DNA of 5,370 bases from Desulfobacterales bacterium (GTDB taxonomy: Bacteria > Desulfobacterota > Desulfobacteria > Desulfobacterales > C00003106), in NCBI GenBank assembly GCA_030672555.1, contig DAOVGD010000120.1:1-5370 (forward strand), in the 5' to 3' direction. Position 1 is the stretch's first letter. Each line of letters begins with the position of its first letter. A model generated the notes under the pieces. The model ran no database searches and was not told the DNA's origin. It saw only the letters and a program-made list of their open reading frames with translations. A program made the translations under genes and the position numbers. This document shows, in pieces, positions 1-5,370 of the stretch.

Positions 1-36
1 ATTGAAACAACATTTATTTATGTAAATTTTCATATT

Positions 37-103
37 CTCACGCAAAGGCGCCAAGCTCGCAAAGAAAAAAATAAAACTTAGCGTCTTTGCGCCTTTGCGT
101 GAG
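37..103. repeat. Inverted repeat of CGCAAAG-type units
   Basis: Two arms, 37-64 and 77-103, are near-perfect reverse complements around a 12 bp A-rich loop. The left arm begins CTCACGCAAAGGCGC and the right arm ends GCGCCTTTGCGTGAG. Inside the left arm a CGC(A/C)AAG word recurs at 41, 49 and 58, giving an 8-9 bp rhythm. Repeats of this wording are scattered through intergenic DNA of many environmental bacteria; that is recalled, not searched. A short T-run at 109-114 follows the right arm after a gap, so it could act as a weak terminator for a gene left of the window, but the spacing is poor for a classical intrinsic terminator. Confidence 0.85.
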
Positions 104-164
104 GCAATATTTTTAAAATAGTGTTATTCTCCAAATTTATGCTCGACTTTGACGTTGCCATGTA

Positions 165-206
165 ATGATAAATGTCCAATGATGGATGATAAATGATAGA
201 TGATAT
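165..206. repeat. Imperfect 21-bp tandem repeat before tsaC
   Basis: The 10-mer ATGATAAATG occurs exactly at 165-174 and again at 186-195, 21 bp apart. The 21 bp units 165-185 and 186-206 agree at about 15 of 21 positions. The second unit runs into the start region of the tsaC-like gene and contains one of its two possible start codons (193). The tract is rich in ATGA words and has no strong Shine-Dalgarno sequence. Whether it has any role is unknown. Confidence 0.6.
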
Positions 207-816
207 GACGAAGATCGTCTCTGTTGATCCGGAAAATTTAGCAGACAGCATCGATAAGGCCGCGCGTGTTATCCTGGAGGACGGGATCGTGGTTTTTCCT
301 ACCAGGGCGTTTTACGGTCTTGGCGCAAATGCATTTTCTTCCAAGGCAGTAGAGAAGGTCTATCGGATCAAAAAACGAGGTCCCACAAAACCGATTTTGA
401 TTTTAATCGCCGATCTAAAGGAACTCGCTCCTCTGGTTCGAGATGTTCCTGCCTCTGCGAGGAATTTGATCGAACGATACTGGCCGGGAAAAGTGACGCT
501 GGTATTTTATGCCGCTAAAACCATTCCGGACAATTTAACAGGTGGGACCGGCAAGATCGGTATCCGCCTCGTTGGTCATCCAGTGGCAAGGGAGCTGGTC
601 AAGGCTGTTGGCCGACCGATTACCGGAACCAGCGCCAATATCTCAGGAAGACCGGCCTGCTCAACTGTGAATGCTTTGGACAATGAAATTATTCAAAAGG
701 TAGATCTTATCTTAGACAGTGGACACCTTGCAGGTGATAGAGGGTCCACTGTGATAGATGTTACCGTTGACCCGCCAAAAGTTTTAAGAGAAGGCGTGGT
801 CACTTTCAACCAATAA
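193..816 (+). CDS. tsaC: L-threonylcarbamoyladenylate synthase, short TsaC/YrdC/Sua5 form
   Basis: The family makes threonylcarbamoyl-AMP from threonine, bicarbonate and ATP, the first step of the cytoplasmic tRNA t6A37 modification. The 207-residue protein is a single YrdC domain without the extra C-terminal Sua5 domain. Visible signatures are FPTRAFYGLG (35-44), the K-x-R...KP nucleotide-binding segment (K60, R62, K66), WPGKVTL (97-103), the TSANISG loop (146-152), STVID (185-189) and LREG (198-201). The first motif reads PTRAFYG rather than the common PT(E/D)T-x-YG, though Ala at the fourth place is also found in E. coli YrdC. Two starts are possible: ATG at 193 or ATG at 205 (MTKIVS...). 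Neither has a convincing ribosome site, and the start at 205 removes only four residues. The gene ends 13 bp before the phosphate transporter, so the two are probably cotranscribed. The family call is firm; that this copy is the cell's main t6A enzyme, not a YciO-like paralogue, is inferred. Confidence 0.9.
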   Translation: MIDDMTKIVSVDPENLADSIDKAARVILEDGIVVFPTRAFYGLGANAFSSKAVEKVYRIKKRGPTKPILILIADLKELAPLVRDVPASARNLIERYWPGKVTLVFYAAKTIPDNLTGGTGKIGIRLVGHPVARELVKAVGRPITGTSANISGRPACSTVNALDNEIIQKVDLILDSGHLAGDRGSTVIDVTVDPPKVLREGVVTFNQ

Positions 817-829
817 ATCTGATGTCACA

Positions 830-2059
830 ATGACTTTAGAATATACTGTCTTAATCGTTGGCTATATCTTTGGATTTTACATGGCGTGGAACATCGGGGC
901 CAACGATGCGGCAAACGCCATGGCTTCAGCCGTAGGCGCCAAGGCAATTACCCTGCGCCAGGCGGTTTTTATTGCTGGTATTCTGAATGTATTAGGCGCT
1001 ATTTTTATCGGATCCCATGTTACGGAAACAATCAGGAAAGGGATTGTCTCTCTCGATGTCATCACCGATCCAAAGATAGTGATGATCGGGGCTCTTTCAG
1101 CGTTAATTGCAGCAACGTTGTGGGTCTTCTTTTCCACATGGAAAAGTCTTCCCGTCTCCACTACTCATTCAATTGTAGGGGCAATGCTCGGTTTTGGCAT
1201 TATAGCAGGTGGATTTTCCACTGTTAACTGGTCTACACTCGCTGCAATCGTGGCCAGTTGGATTATTTCTCCTATTTTTAGCATGGTCCTTGGATTTGGC
1301 ATGTTTAAAATCATCTGTCGGTTTATATTAACGCGGAGCAATCTCCTTGCCAGGGCCATTACATTGTCGCCGTACTTTGTCGGGATTACATTTTTTATTG
1401 TGGTGCTCTCTTTCCTGTTCAAGACCCCCGTGGGGAAAAAAATGGCGATCGGGACGCTTTCTGCCATAGGTGTTGGCTTCATTGTTGCCTCTGTTGCCGG
1501 ATATTTGGGAAAGCTTCTCCTGCAACGTTATACGAATAAAAAGGGGGAAGAAGGCGTTGAGGAGATCTTTCGCCGTCTTCAAATCGGGACTTCTTGCTAT
1601 GTGGCGTTGTCTCAGGGGGCCAATGACGTGGCCAATGCAATTGGCCCGTTAGCTGTTGTTTACTTTATAGTAAAAACCGGCTCTATCGGCGGCAAGGTCT
1701 CTGTCCCTGTTTTCCTTCTCATATTCGGTGGAATTGGAATCGCCTGCGGCATCTCCATGTGGGGACATCGTGTAATTCAGACCGTGGGGACTAAAATCAC
1801 CACACTGACAAATACGCGCGGGTTTTCGGTGGACTTTGGAGCTGCTACGACCGTGCTCGTGGCATCAAAACTCGGACTTCCGGTTTCAACGACGCATGCT
1901 GCTGTTGGTTCTGTGATCGGGGTTGGGCTTGCAAGAGGAATTGAGGCAGTCAACTTTGGGGTAGTTTTTAGAATCATGCTCTATTGGATTATCACGGTCC
2001 CTGCTGCCGCTATAACCAGTATGATTATTTATAAAATATTATACGTGATCTTTTTGTAG
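830..2059 (+). CDS. pit: PiT-family inorganic phosphate transporter
   Basis: This is an inner-membrane carrier of the PiT family, whose bacterial members take up phosphate, usually as a neutral metal-phosphate complex, driven by protons or sodium. The 409 residues show the family's internal duplication. The N-terminal half has GANDAANA (23-30) and PVSTTHS (108-114); the C-terminal half repeats them as GANDVANA (263-270) and PVSTTHA (351-357). Many hydrophobic segments lie between them, consistent with about ten to twelve membrane helices. A charged stretch near 228-250 (RYTNKKGEEGVEE) is the short central cytoplasmic loop; this loop is much longer in E. coli PitA, which explains the smaller size here. 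The ATG at 830 lacks an obvious Shine-Dalgarno sequence and sits 13 bp after the preceding stop, so translational coupling is plausible. A DUF47 gene follows 14 bp downstream, the classic arrangement for Pit systems. The exact cation and substrate cannot be read from sequence. Confidence 0.95.
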   Translation: MTLEYTVLIVGYIFGFYMAWNIGANDAANAMASAVGAKAITLRQAVFIAGILNVLGAIFIGSHVTETIRKGIVSLDVITDPKIVMIGALSALIAATLWVFFSTWKSLPVSTTHSIVGAMLGFGIIAGGFSTVNWSTLAAIVASWIISPIFSMVLGFGMFKIICRFILTRSNLLARAITLSPYFVGITFFIVVLSFLFKTPVGKKMAIGTLSAIGVGFIVASVAGYLGKLLLQRYTNKKGEEGVEEIFRRLQIGTSCYVALSQGANDVANAIGPLAVVYFIVKTGSIGGKVSVPVFLLIFGGIGIACGISMWGHRVIQTVGTKITTLTNTRGFSVDFGAATTVLVASKLGLPVSTTHAAVGSVIGVGLARGIEAVNFGVVFRIMLYWIITVPAAAITSMIIYKILYVIFL

Positions 2060-2063
2060 ATTC

Positions 2064-2071
2064 AGGGGGGG
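2064..2071 (+). promoter_or_regulatory. G-rich ribosome binding site of the DUF47 gene
   Basis: A run of seven G residues (2065-2071), preceded by A, ends two bases before the ATG at 2074. AGGGGG can pair with the anti-Shine-Dalgarno sequence, so this is the likely ribosome site, though its spacing is short and the homopolymer is unusual. Confidence 0.5.
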
Positions 2072-2073
2072 TT

Positions 2074-2742
2074 ATGCGCATACCGATACTTTCCATGTTT
2101 ATGTCTTCACCTTTCAAGGGACTTCAAGAACATGCAGAAAAGGTGAAAGAAGGGGCATCAAAATTTCACAGTGCTGTGAAGTGCTACCTGTCGAATGAGT
2201 GTGAAATTTTTGAACGGAGCCGGATTGAGGTGGCGAACCTGGAACAACAGGCCGATGCAGTTAAAAGACGTATCAGGGGCCATCTCCCCAAAGGGACATT
2301 GATGCCTGTCGATAAGTTTCAGTTCTTCAGGTATCTGAGGGAACAAGACAAGGTCATCGACGCCTTTGAAGATGTTCTGGACTGGCTGTCGTTCAGGCCT
2401 CCTGAGAAGATTCCCGAAGACCTCAAGGGAGATATCCTTTTTATGATAGATTCTGTTCTTGAGCCTCTCGACAGACTCAGTGAAATGGTTGTAGAATCAC
2501 GACAGTATTTTAAGACTTTTTCTGAAAAACGGCGCAGGATCGTGAAGGACCACATTCGGGAACTGCGCAAAAAAGAACATCAGGCAGACATCCTGGAAGC
2601 AACGCTAAAAAATGACATTTTTGCGATAGGCGCTGACGCTGTAACGATCTTTCACCTGATCAGATTGGTAGAGATGATCGGCAGCATTGCCGATCACGTA
2701 GAAAATGCAGGAGATATGATGAGGGCGATGGTTGCGCGGTAG
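2074..2742 (+). CDS. DUF47 / PhoU-like Pit accessory protein (TIGR00153 type)
   Basis: A soluble, almost all-helical protein of 222 residues, the normal size for the DUF47 (PhoU_div) family. The family forms PhoU-like helical bundles that bind metals and is encoded next to PiT transporters, where it is thought to modulate transport; a direct mechanism is not established. Acidic motifs typical of the family are visible: E57-Q-Q-A-D61, E90..D92..D96..E99-D100, E168-H-Q-A-D172 and the C-terminal IADHVENAGD (205-214). The two E-x-x-A-D motifs at about 57 and 168 suggest the duplicated three-helix repeat of PhoU. There is no signal peptide or membrane segment. It lies 14 bp after the transporter and almost certainly shares its transcript. 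Its stop is 8 bp from the stop of the converging aroA. The family call is strong; the regulatory role is inferred from context. Confidence 0.92.
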   Translation: MRIPILSMFMSSPFKGLQEHAEKVKEGASKFHSAVKCYLSNECEIFERSRIEVANLEQQADAVKRRIRGHLPKGTLMPVDKFQFFRYLREQDKVIDAFEDVLDWLSFRPPEKIPEDLKGDILFMIDSVLEPLDRLSEMVVESRQYFKTFSEKRRRIVKDHIRELRKKEHQADILEATLKNDIFAIGADAVTIFHLIRLVEMIGSIADHVENAGDMMRAMVAR

Positions 2743-2750
2743 TTTCCAAG

Positions 2751-4007
2751 TTAGTACAGTTGTTCGAGTGTTTCCCAAAAGGTCGGAAATGATTTTTCCA
2801 CACAGTCCGGATTATTGATTTGGACCTCCGGGACCGCAAGCCCTGCTACTGCAAAGCACATTGCAATCCTGTGGTCATCGTAAGTGTCGATGACCGCCTT
2901 GTGTGGGCGCCCCCCTTCTATAATTAACCCGTCAGGAAGTAGCTCAACAGTAATCCCCATCTTTGTCAGTTCATTCTTAACCGCTGTTAGGCGATCAGTC
3001 TCCTTTACCTTGAGATGAGCTACGTTGCGAATCGTTGTTTTTCCTTCAGCAAATGCAGCCACCACTGCAAGGGTCGGCACGACATCCGGCATCATTCCCA
3101 TGTCCGCTGTAACACCCTGCAATGGACCTCCCTGCAAGCTAATCCCATCGACCTCTTCTTTTATCTGACACCCCATCTCTTCAAGGAGGTCCAAAAGCCT
3201 CAAATCTCCTTGGCGTGATGTGCGCCTGATATTGGAAACCTTGATCCGGGTGCGTGTAATTGCTGCCGCAGCCCAAAAATAGCTTGAATTGGAGGCGTCA
3301 GGTTCTATTGACAATCGGGTGGGCAGGTATCCTTTGCGACCTGCTACGTAAAATCTGTTCTGATCTCTTTGTTCCACTTTTACGCCAAACCGTTTCATGA
3401 CCTCCATAGTCATTGTAACATACGGTCGTGAAACCAATTCGCCAACAATCTTTACATCAAGACCATTTATGGTGTAAGGCGCAACCAGCAAAAGGGCCGA
3501 AAGGTACTGACTGCTGACATTCGCCTTAAGGGAAAGACTTCCACCTTCAAGGCCTTTGGTTTCAACGTTAACAGGAGGGCATCCATTCCCGTTTATCGAA
3601 TAGGCGCGCGCCCCTATTTGATTCAGCCCGTCCAAAAGATCTTGGATTGGGCGTTCCGACATCCTGGTATTTCCGGCAAGCGTATAGGCACCTTTCCCGA
3701 GTGCTGTAACGGCGGTCAAAAAGCGTATAGAGGTCCCGGCGTTGCCGAATTGAAGAGTATCGGAACATTCCGAGAGTTCTCCCCCCGTCCCTGTAACACT
3801 AAAATTATTATCAACATGATCAATAACGGCTCCTAATTTTTTCAGGGCCGTCATTGTGTAATAAGTATCGTCACAGAACAGGCCGTTTTCTATAACACTA
3901 TCTCCGTTAGCCAATGCAGCAGCAACCAATGCCCTGTGCGTATAGCTCTTGGAACCCGGAACGGTCACAGCAGCTTCGGTCACCCCTATCGATTGAATTG
4001 TTTTCAT
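2751..4007 (-). CDS. aroA: 3-phosphoshikimate 1-carboxyvinyltransferase (EPSP synthase)
   Basis: Transfers the enolpyruvyl group of PEP to shikimate-3-phosphate, the sixth step of the shikimate pathway, in the cytoplasm. At 418 residues it is complete (E. coli AroA has 427). Active-site matches by E. coli numbering are: PGSKS with K20 and S21 (K22, S23), R25 (R27), GNAGT 88-92, R119 (R124), SSQ 165-167 (169-171), S193 and Y196 (S197, Y200), D308 (D313), KETDR 335-339 (E341, R344), DDHR 377-380 (D384, R386) and K405 (K411). The substrate-binding loop reads GNAGTSIRFL, so Phe96 occupies the place of E. coli Pro101 next to the glyphosate-contact region; Gly91 (Gly96) is kept. The ATG at 4007 has a good ribosome site 8 nt upstream. 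It follows aroE on the same strand after a 300 bp spacer filled by an inverted-repeat element. Confidence 0.97.
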   Translation of the reverse strand: MKTIQSIGVTEAAVTVPGSKSYTHRALVAAALANGDSVIENGLFCDDTYYTMTALKKLGAVIDHVDNNFSVTGTGGELSECSDTLQFGNAGTSIRFLTAVTALGKGAYTLAGNTRMSERPIQDLLDGLNQIGARAYSINGNGCPPVNVETKGLEGGSLSLKANVSSQYLSALLLVAPYTINGLDVKIVGELVSRPYVTMTMEVMKRFGVKVEQRDQNRFYVAGRKGYLPTRLSIEPDASNSSYFWAAAAITRTRIKVSNIRRTSRQGDLRLLDLLEEMGCQIKEEVDGISLQGGPLQGVTADMGMMPDVVPTLAVVAAFAEGKTTIRNVAHLKVKETDRLTAVKNELTKMGITVELLPDGLIIEGGRPHKAVIDTYDDHRIAMCFAVAGLAVPEVQINNPDCVEKSFPTFWETLEQLY

Positions 4008-4013
4008 TGTTTG

Positions 4014-4020
4014 TTTCCTA
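4014..4020 (-). promoter_or_regulatory. Ribosome binding site of aroA
   Basis: On the minus strand TAGGAAA precedes the aroA ATG with 8 nt between AGGA and the start codon. It supports the ATG at 4007 as the true start. The end of the large inverted-repeat element (4027) is only 6 bp upstream of this site. Confidence 0.75.
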
Positions 4021-4026
4021 TTAATT

Positions 4027-4314
4027 TTCGTAACATTTTAGCTTTGTGAAAATCCAATTATAGGCGGGACTCCATGTGAGCTTCAGGTGTGATCAAATTT
4101 AAATCAGGAAACTGTTTGAGTCCCGCTTTTAGCGGGATTAAGAAAGAACCCGACACTATATTGCCATTTTTTTAACTGTTTGTTGAACCATTACTATTAT
4201 TTTTTCATTCATGGCCTGTTCTTTCTTTACGAGCTCTTATGCGTGAGTTTTTCCTGGTTTAAATTTGATCATACCTGAGGCGGATATATTTTCAAAAAAC
4301 TAAAGTGTTACGAA
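4027..4314. repeat. Large imperfect foldback (MITE-like) element between aroE and aroA
   Basis: About 288 bp whose two halves are imperfect reverse complements. Paired blocks, outermost first, are: 4027-4053 with 4288-4314 (24 of 27 bp; outer end TTCGTAACA), 4080-4111 with 4250-4281 (29 of 32 bp; core TGATCAAATTT), and 4140-4149 with 4218-4227 (10 of 10, AAGAAAGAAC). The left arm carries about 20 extra bases (near 4054-4079) absent from the right arm. The central loop of about 68 bp (4150-4217) has no substantial open reading frame. The blocks lie in the same order in both halves, so this is one designed palindrome and not chance matches. The right end overlaps the aroE stop codon. I see no clear target-site duplication. 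It may be a non-autonomous transposable element or a structured RNA element; it has no coding capacity. This accounts for the whole 300 bp gene-free spacer. Confidence 0.85.
4064..4137. repeat. Nested, mutually exclusive GC-rich hairpins
   Basis: Three copies of one GC-rich word lie inside the left half of the foldback element. GCGGGACTC (4064-4072) can pair with GAGTCCCGC (4118-4126). The same right-hand word can instead form a tight hairpin with GCGGGA (4132-4137): TCCCGC, loop TTTTA, GCGGGA. The two pairings exclude each other. The 17 bp hairpin resembles REP-like dispersed palindromes; no T-run follows it on either strand, so it is not called a terminator. Confidence 0.7.
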
Positions 4315-5126
4315 TCTTCTATCTTATCTTTGGCAGCCCCCAGCATGAACTCGACCGGAGCTTTTTCCCCGGTCCAGATTTCAAACTGAGCAGCCCCCTG
4401 ATATATCAGCATATAAAGACCATTGATGGTCATACATCCCCGTGTTTCCGCATCTTTTAAAAGGCGTGTCTTTAAAGGGCTGTAAACCGCATCCATTACT
4501 ACAATGCCGGGTTTTAAACATTCGGAAGGGACGGGAGACGTGTCTGAATCCGGATGCATCCCGACAGTAGTGGCGTTGACAATGATATCCGCATCCACAG
4601 CCGTAATTTTGTCCAATGGTACAAAATCGCATCCCAAGTCCTCGGCCAGTTTGCGACCGCGGTCAATCGTTCGGTTTACAATAATAACCTTTCCACCTAC
4701 AGACCGTACCCCGAATCCTATGGCTCGAGCAGCCCCTCCAGCGCCAATTACAACAATACGCTTCCGCTTTAAAGACCCTGCTCTTGACAGGGCTCTTATT
4801 GCACCAATACCGTCTGTGTTGGTTCCGGTCAATTTTCCATCACGGTTTACCACTGTATTGACTGCGCCTATCTTTTGCGCTGTGTCGTCAATATGATCCA
4901 GGTGCGGCATTATTGATATCTTATGAGGAACAGTGATGCTAACCCCTCGGATGCCGAGTATTCGCACTGCTTGAATCGCAGCTTTGATATCTGTCACATC
5001 AAAGGGAACGTAGCAAGCCTCAATTCGCAAGTAGCTGAATGCTGCATTGTGCATAACGGGGCTAAGGCTGTGAGCAACCGGATGTCCAAGGATACCGTAT
5101 AATTGTGGCCTAAGTTTTTCAGGCAA
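4308..5126 (-). CDS. aroE: Shikimate dehydrogenase (NADP-dependent)
   Basis: Reduces 3-dehydroshikimate to shikimate with NADPH, the fourth step of the shikimate pathway, in the cytoplasm. The 272 residues match the usual family length. The N-terminal substrate domain has GHPVAHSLSP (14-23; Ser20 and Ser22 bind shikimate), TVPHK (65-69) with the catalytic Lys69, GAVNT (87-91) and GTNTDG (101-106) with the catalytic Asp105. The Rossmann part has GAGGAA (128-133) and NRT (151-153), the latter the NADP-selecting motif of AroE rather than of the NAD-using YdiB type. NATTVGM (184-190), the AVYSP-x-x-T segment (213-220) and the YQGAAQFEIWTG end (242-253) complete the pattern. The start is TTG at 5126, chosen because a full AAGGAGG sits 5 nt upstream and no ATG is available. 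The last codon and stop lie within the end of the downstream foldback element. aroA follows on the same strand. Confidence 0.96.
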   Translation of the reverse strand: MPEKLRPQLYGILGHPVAHSLSPVMHNAAFSYLRIEACYVPFDVTDIKAAIQAVRILGIRGVSITVPHKISIMPHLDHIDDTAQKIGAVNTVVNRDGKLTGTNTDGIGAIRALSRAGSLKRKRIVVIGAGGAARAIGFGVRSVGGKVIIVNRTIDRGRKLAEDLGCDFVPLDKITAVDADIIVNATTVGMHPDSDTSPVPSECLKPGIVVMDAVYSPLKTRLLKDAETRGCMTINGLYMLIYQGAAQFEIWTGEKAPVEFMLGAAKDKIEDS

Positions 5127-5131
5127 ATGAG

Positions 5132-5138
5132 CCTCCTT
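5132..5138 (-). promoter_or_regulatory. Strong ribosome binding site deciding the TTG start of aroE
   Basis: On the minus strand AAGGAGG is followed by the five bases CTCAT and then TTG. This is a full match to the Shine-Dalgarno consensus at a workable distance, and supports TTG as the aroE initiation codon. Confidence 0.85.
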
Positions 5139-5172
5139 AAGTAGTGTTATGGAGGAGAAAAAGGTTAAACAA

Positions 5173-5247
5173 TCCGCAGATTACGCTGATTTTCGCAGAT
5201 TAATAAACTATATTTCCCTAATCTGTGTAATCTGCGTAATCTGTGGA
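5173..5247. repeat. Inverted repeat of CGCAGATTA-type units
   Basis: The left arm (5173-5202, starting TCCGCAGATTACGC) and right arm (5219-5247, ending GCGTAATCTGTGGA) are imperfect reverse complements around a 16 bp AT-rich loop. Within each arm a (C/T)GC(A/T)GATT-like word recurs every 9-10 bp. Such repeats are widely dispersed in intergenic DNA of diverse bacteria (recalled, not searched). It lies in the 244 bp gene-free stretch upstream of aroE and would form a hairpin in the aroE leader if transcription starts further right. Confidence 0.85.
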
Positions 5248-5296
5248 CTATGTTTTCGTATTACAATTTTTCTGCAAAAAAGAGTACTTGGCTCGC

Positions 5297-5325
5297 AAAT
5301 TAACACAACCTTTTTTAATCATCAA
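5297..5325 (-). promoter_or_regulatory. Possible weak sigma-70-type promoter for aroE-aroA
   Basis: On the minus strand TTGATG (5325-5320) is followed after 17 bp by TAATTT (5302-5297). The -35 matches well (TTGA) and the spacing is ideal, but the -10 is poor. If real, the aroE leader would be about 165 nt and would contain the CGCAGATTA inverted repeat. A promoter right of the window is equally possible. Confidence 0.2.
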
Positions 5326-5370
5326 GCTCTGTTTGCTGTTTTTTAGATTGATTTAAGGAATGAAATGTAT

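Noticed and set aside
37..103. CRISPR or small tandem array at the left end
   Set aside because: There are only two inverted arms, not several direct repeats with unique spacers, so it is a palindromic repeat unit.
155..183. Possible promoter for tsaC: TTGCCA, 17 bp, AATGAT
   Set aside because: The -10 matches only 4 of 6 positions without the key first T. The predicted start would be almost at the start codon, and AT-rich DNA gives such matches by chance.
886..1227. A 113-codon + strand frame inside the phosphate transporter
   Set aside because: It is a shifted frame of the transporter gene, rich in Arg, Cys and His, with no family motif, while the overlapping frame carries the PiT signatures.
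2771..2797. Possible terminator after DUF47: TTTCC and GGAAA stem followed by T-rich DNA
   Set aside because: The stem has only 5 AT/GC pairs with a 9 nt loop, the T-run is offset, and it lies inside the aroA coding end. It is too weak to call.
4150..4217. A toxin or small peptide gene in the loop of the foldback element
   Set aside because: The 68 bp loop has no reading frame of useful length with a ribosome site on either strand.
4504..4896. A 130-codon + strand frame antisense to aroE
   Set aside because: It lies wholly inside aroE, which has intact catalytic and cofactor motifs. The translated product is low in recognisable structure and is best explained as a shadow of aroE codons.
5149..5346. 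A 65-codon + strand reading frame upstream of aroE
   Set aside because: Most of its N-terminal half is a translation of the CGCAGATTA inverted repeat, giving the familiar spurious pattern ADYADFRRL and ICVICVICG. It also overlaps the aroE leader in antisense and resembles no protein family.

Overview
The window holds five complete protein genes in two blocks that face each other. Left block, + strand: a short-form threonylcarbamoyl-AMP synthase (TsaC/YrdC/Sua5 family, about 193-816), a PiT-family phosphate transporter (830-2059) and its usual DUF47/PhoU-like partner (2074-2742). The genes are 13 and 14 bp apart, so they probably form one transcript. Right block, - strand: shikimate dehydrogenase aroE (5126-4308, TTG start) followed by EPSP synthase aroA (4007-2751). 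These are two consecutive steps of the shikimate pathway. The blocks converge with only 8 bp between the DUF47 stop and the aroA stop.

All of the non-coding DNA of any size is occupied by inverted repeats of three unrelated designs. At 37-103, two ~28 bp arms built from CGCAAAG-like words surround a 12 bp A-rich loop. At 5173-5247, two ~30 bp arms built from CGCAGATTA-like words surround a 16 bp AT-rich loop. At 4027-4314, a much larger imperfect foldback structure fills essentially the whole aroE-aroA spacer. It starts inside the aroE stop region and ends a few bases before the aroA ribosome binding site. It looks like a small non-autonomous (MITE-like) or structured-RNA element and is the most interesting object here.

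The genes are ordinary chromosomal housekeeping and transport genes of a bacterium with moderate GC content. The compact PiT-DUF47 pair, the wording of the AroA and TsaC motifs and the dispersed CGCAAAG and CGCAGATTA repeats resemble Desulfobacterota (deltaproteobacterial sulfate reducers and relatives). This assignment is recalled from family knowledge, was not searched, and is only moderately secure.

Functionally, the left block joins a tRNA t6A modification enzyme to phosphate uptake. The right block makes shikimate and EPSP on the way to chorismate and aromatic amino acids. I see no transposase, CRISPR array, tRNA, rRNA, phage gene or defence gene. No wholly new protein system is evident; the novelty, if any, lies in the intergenic repeats.
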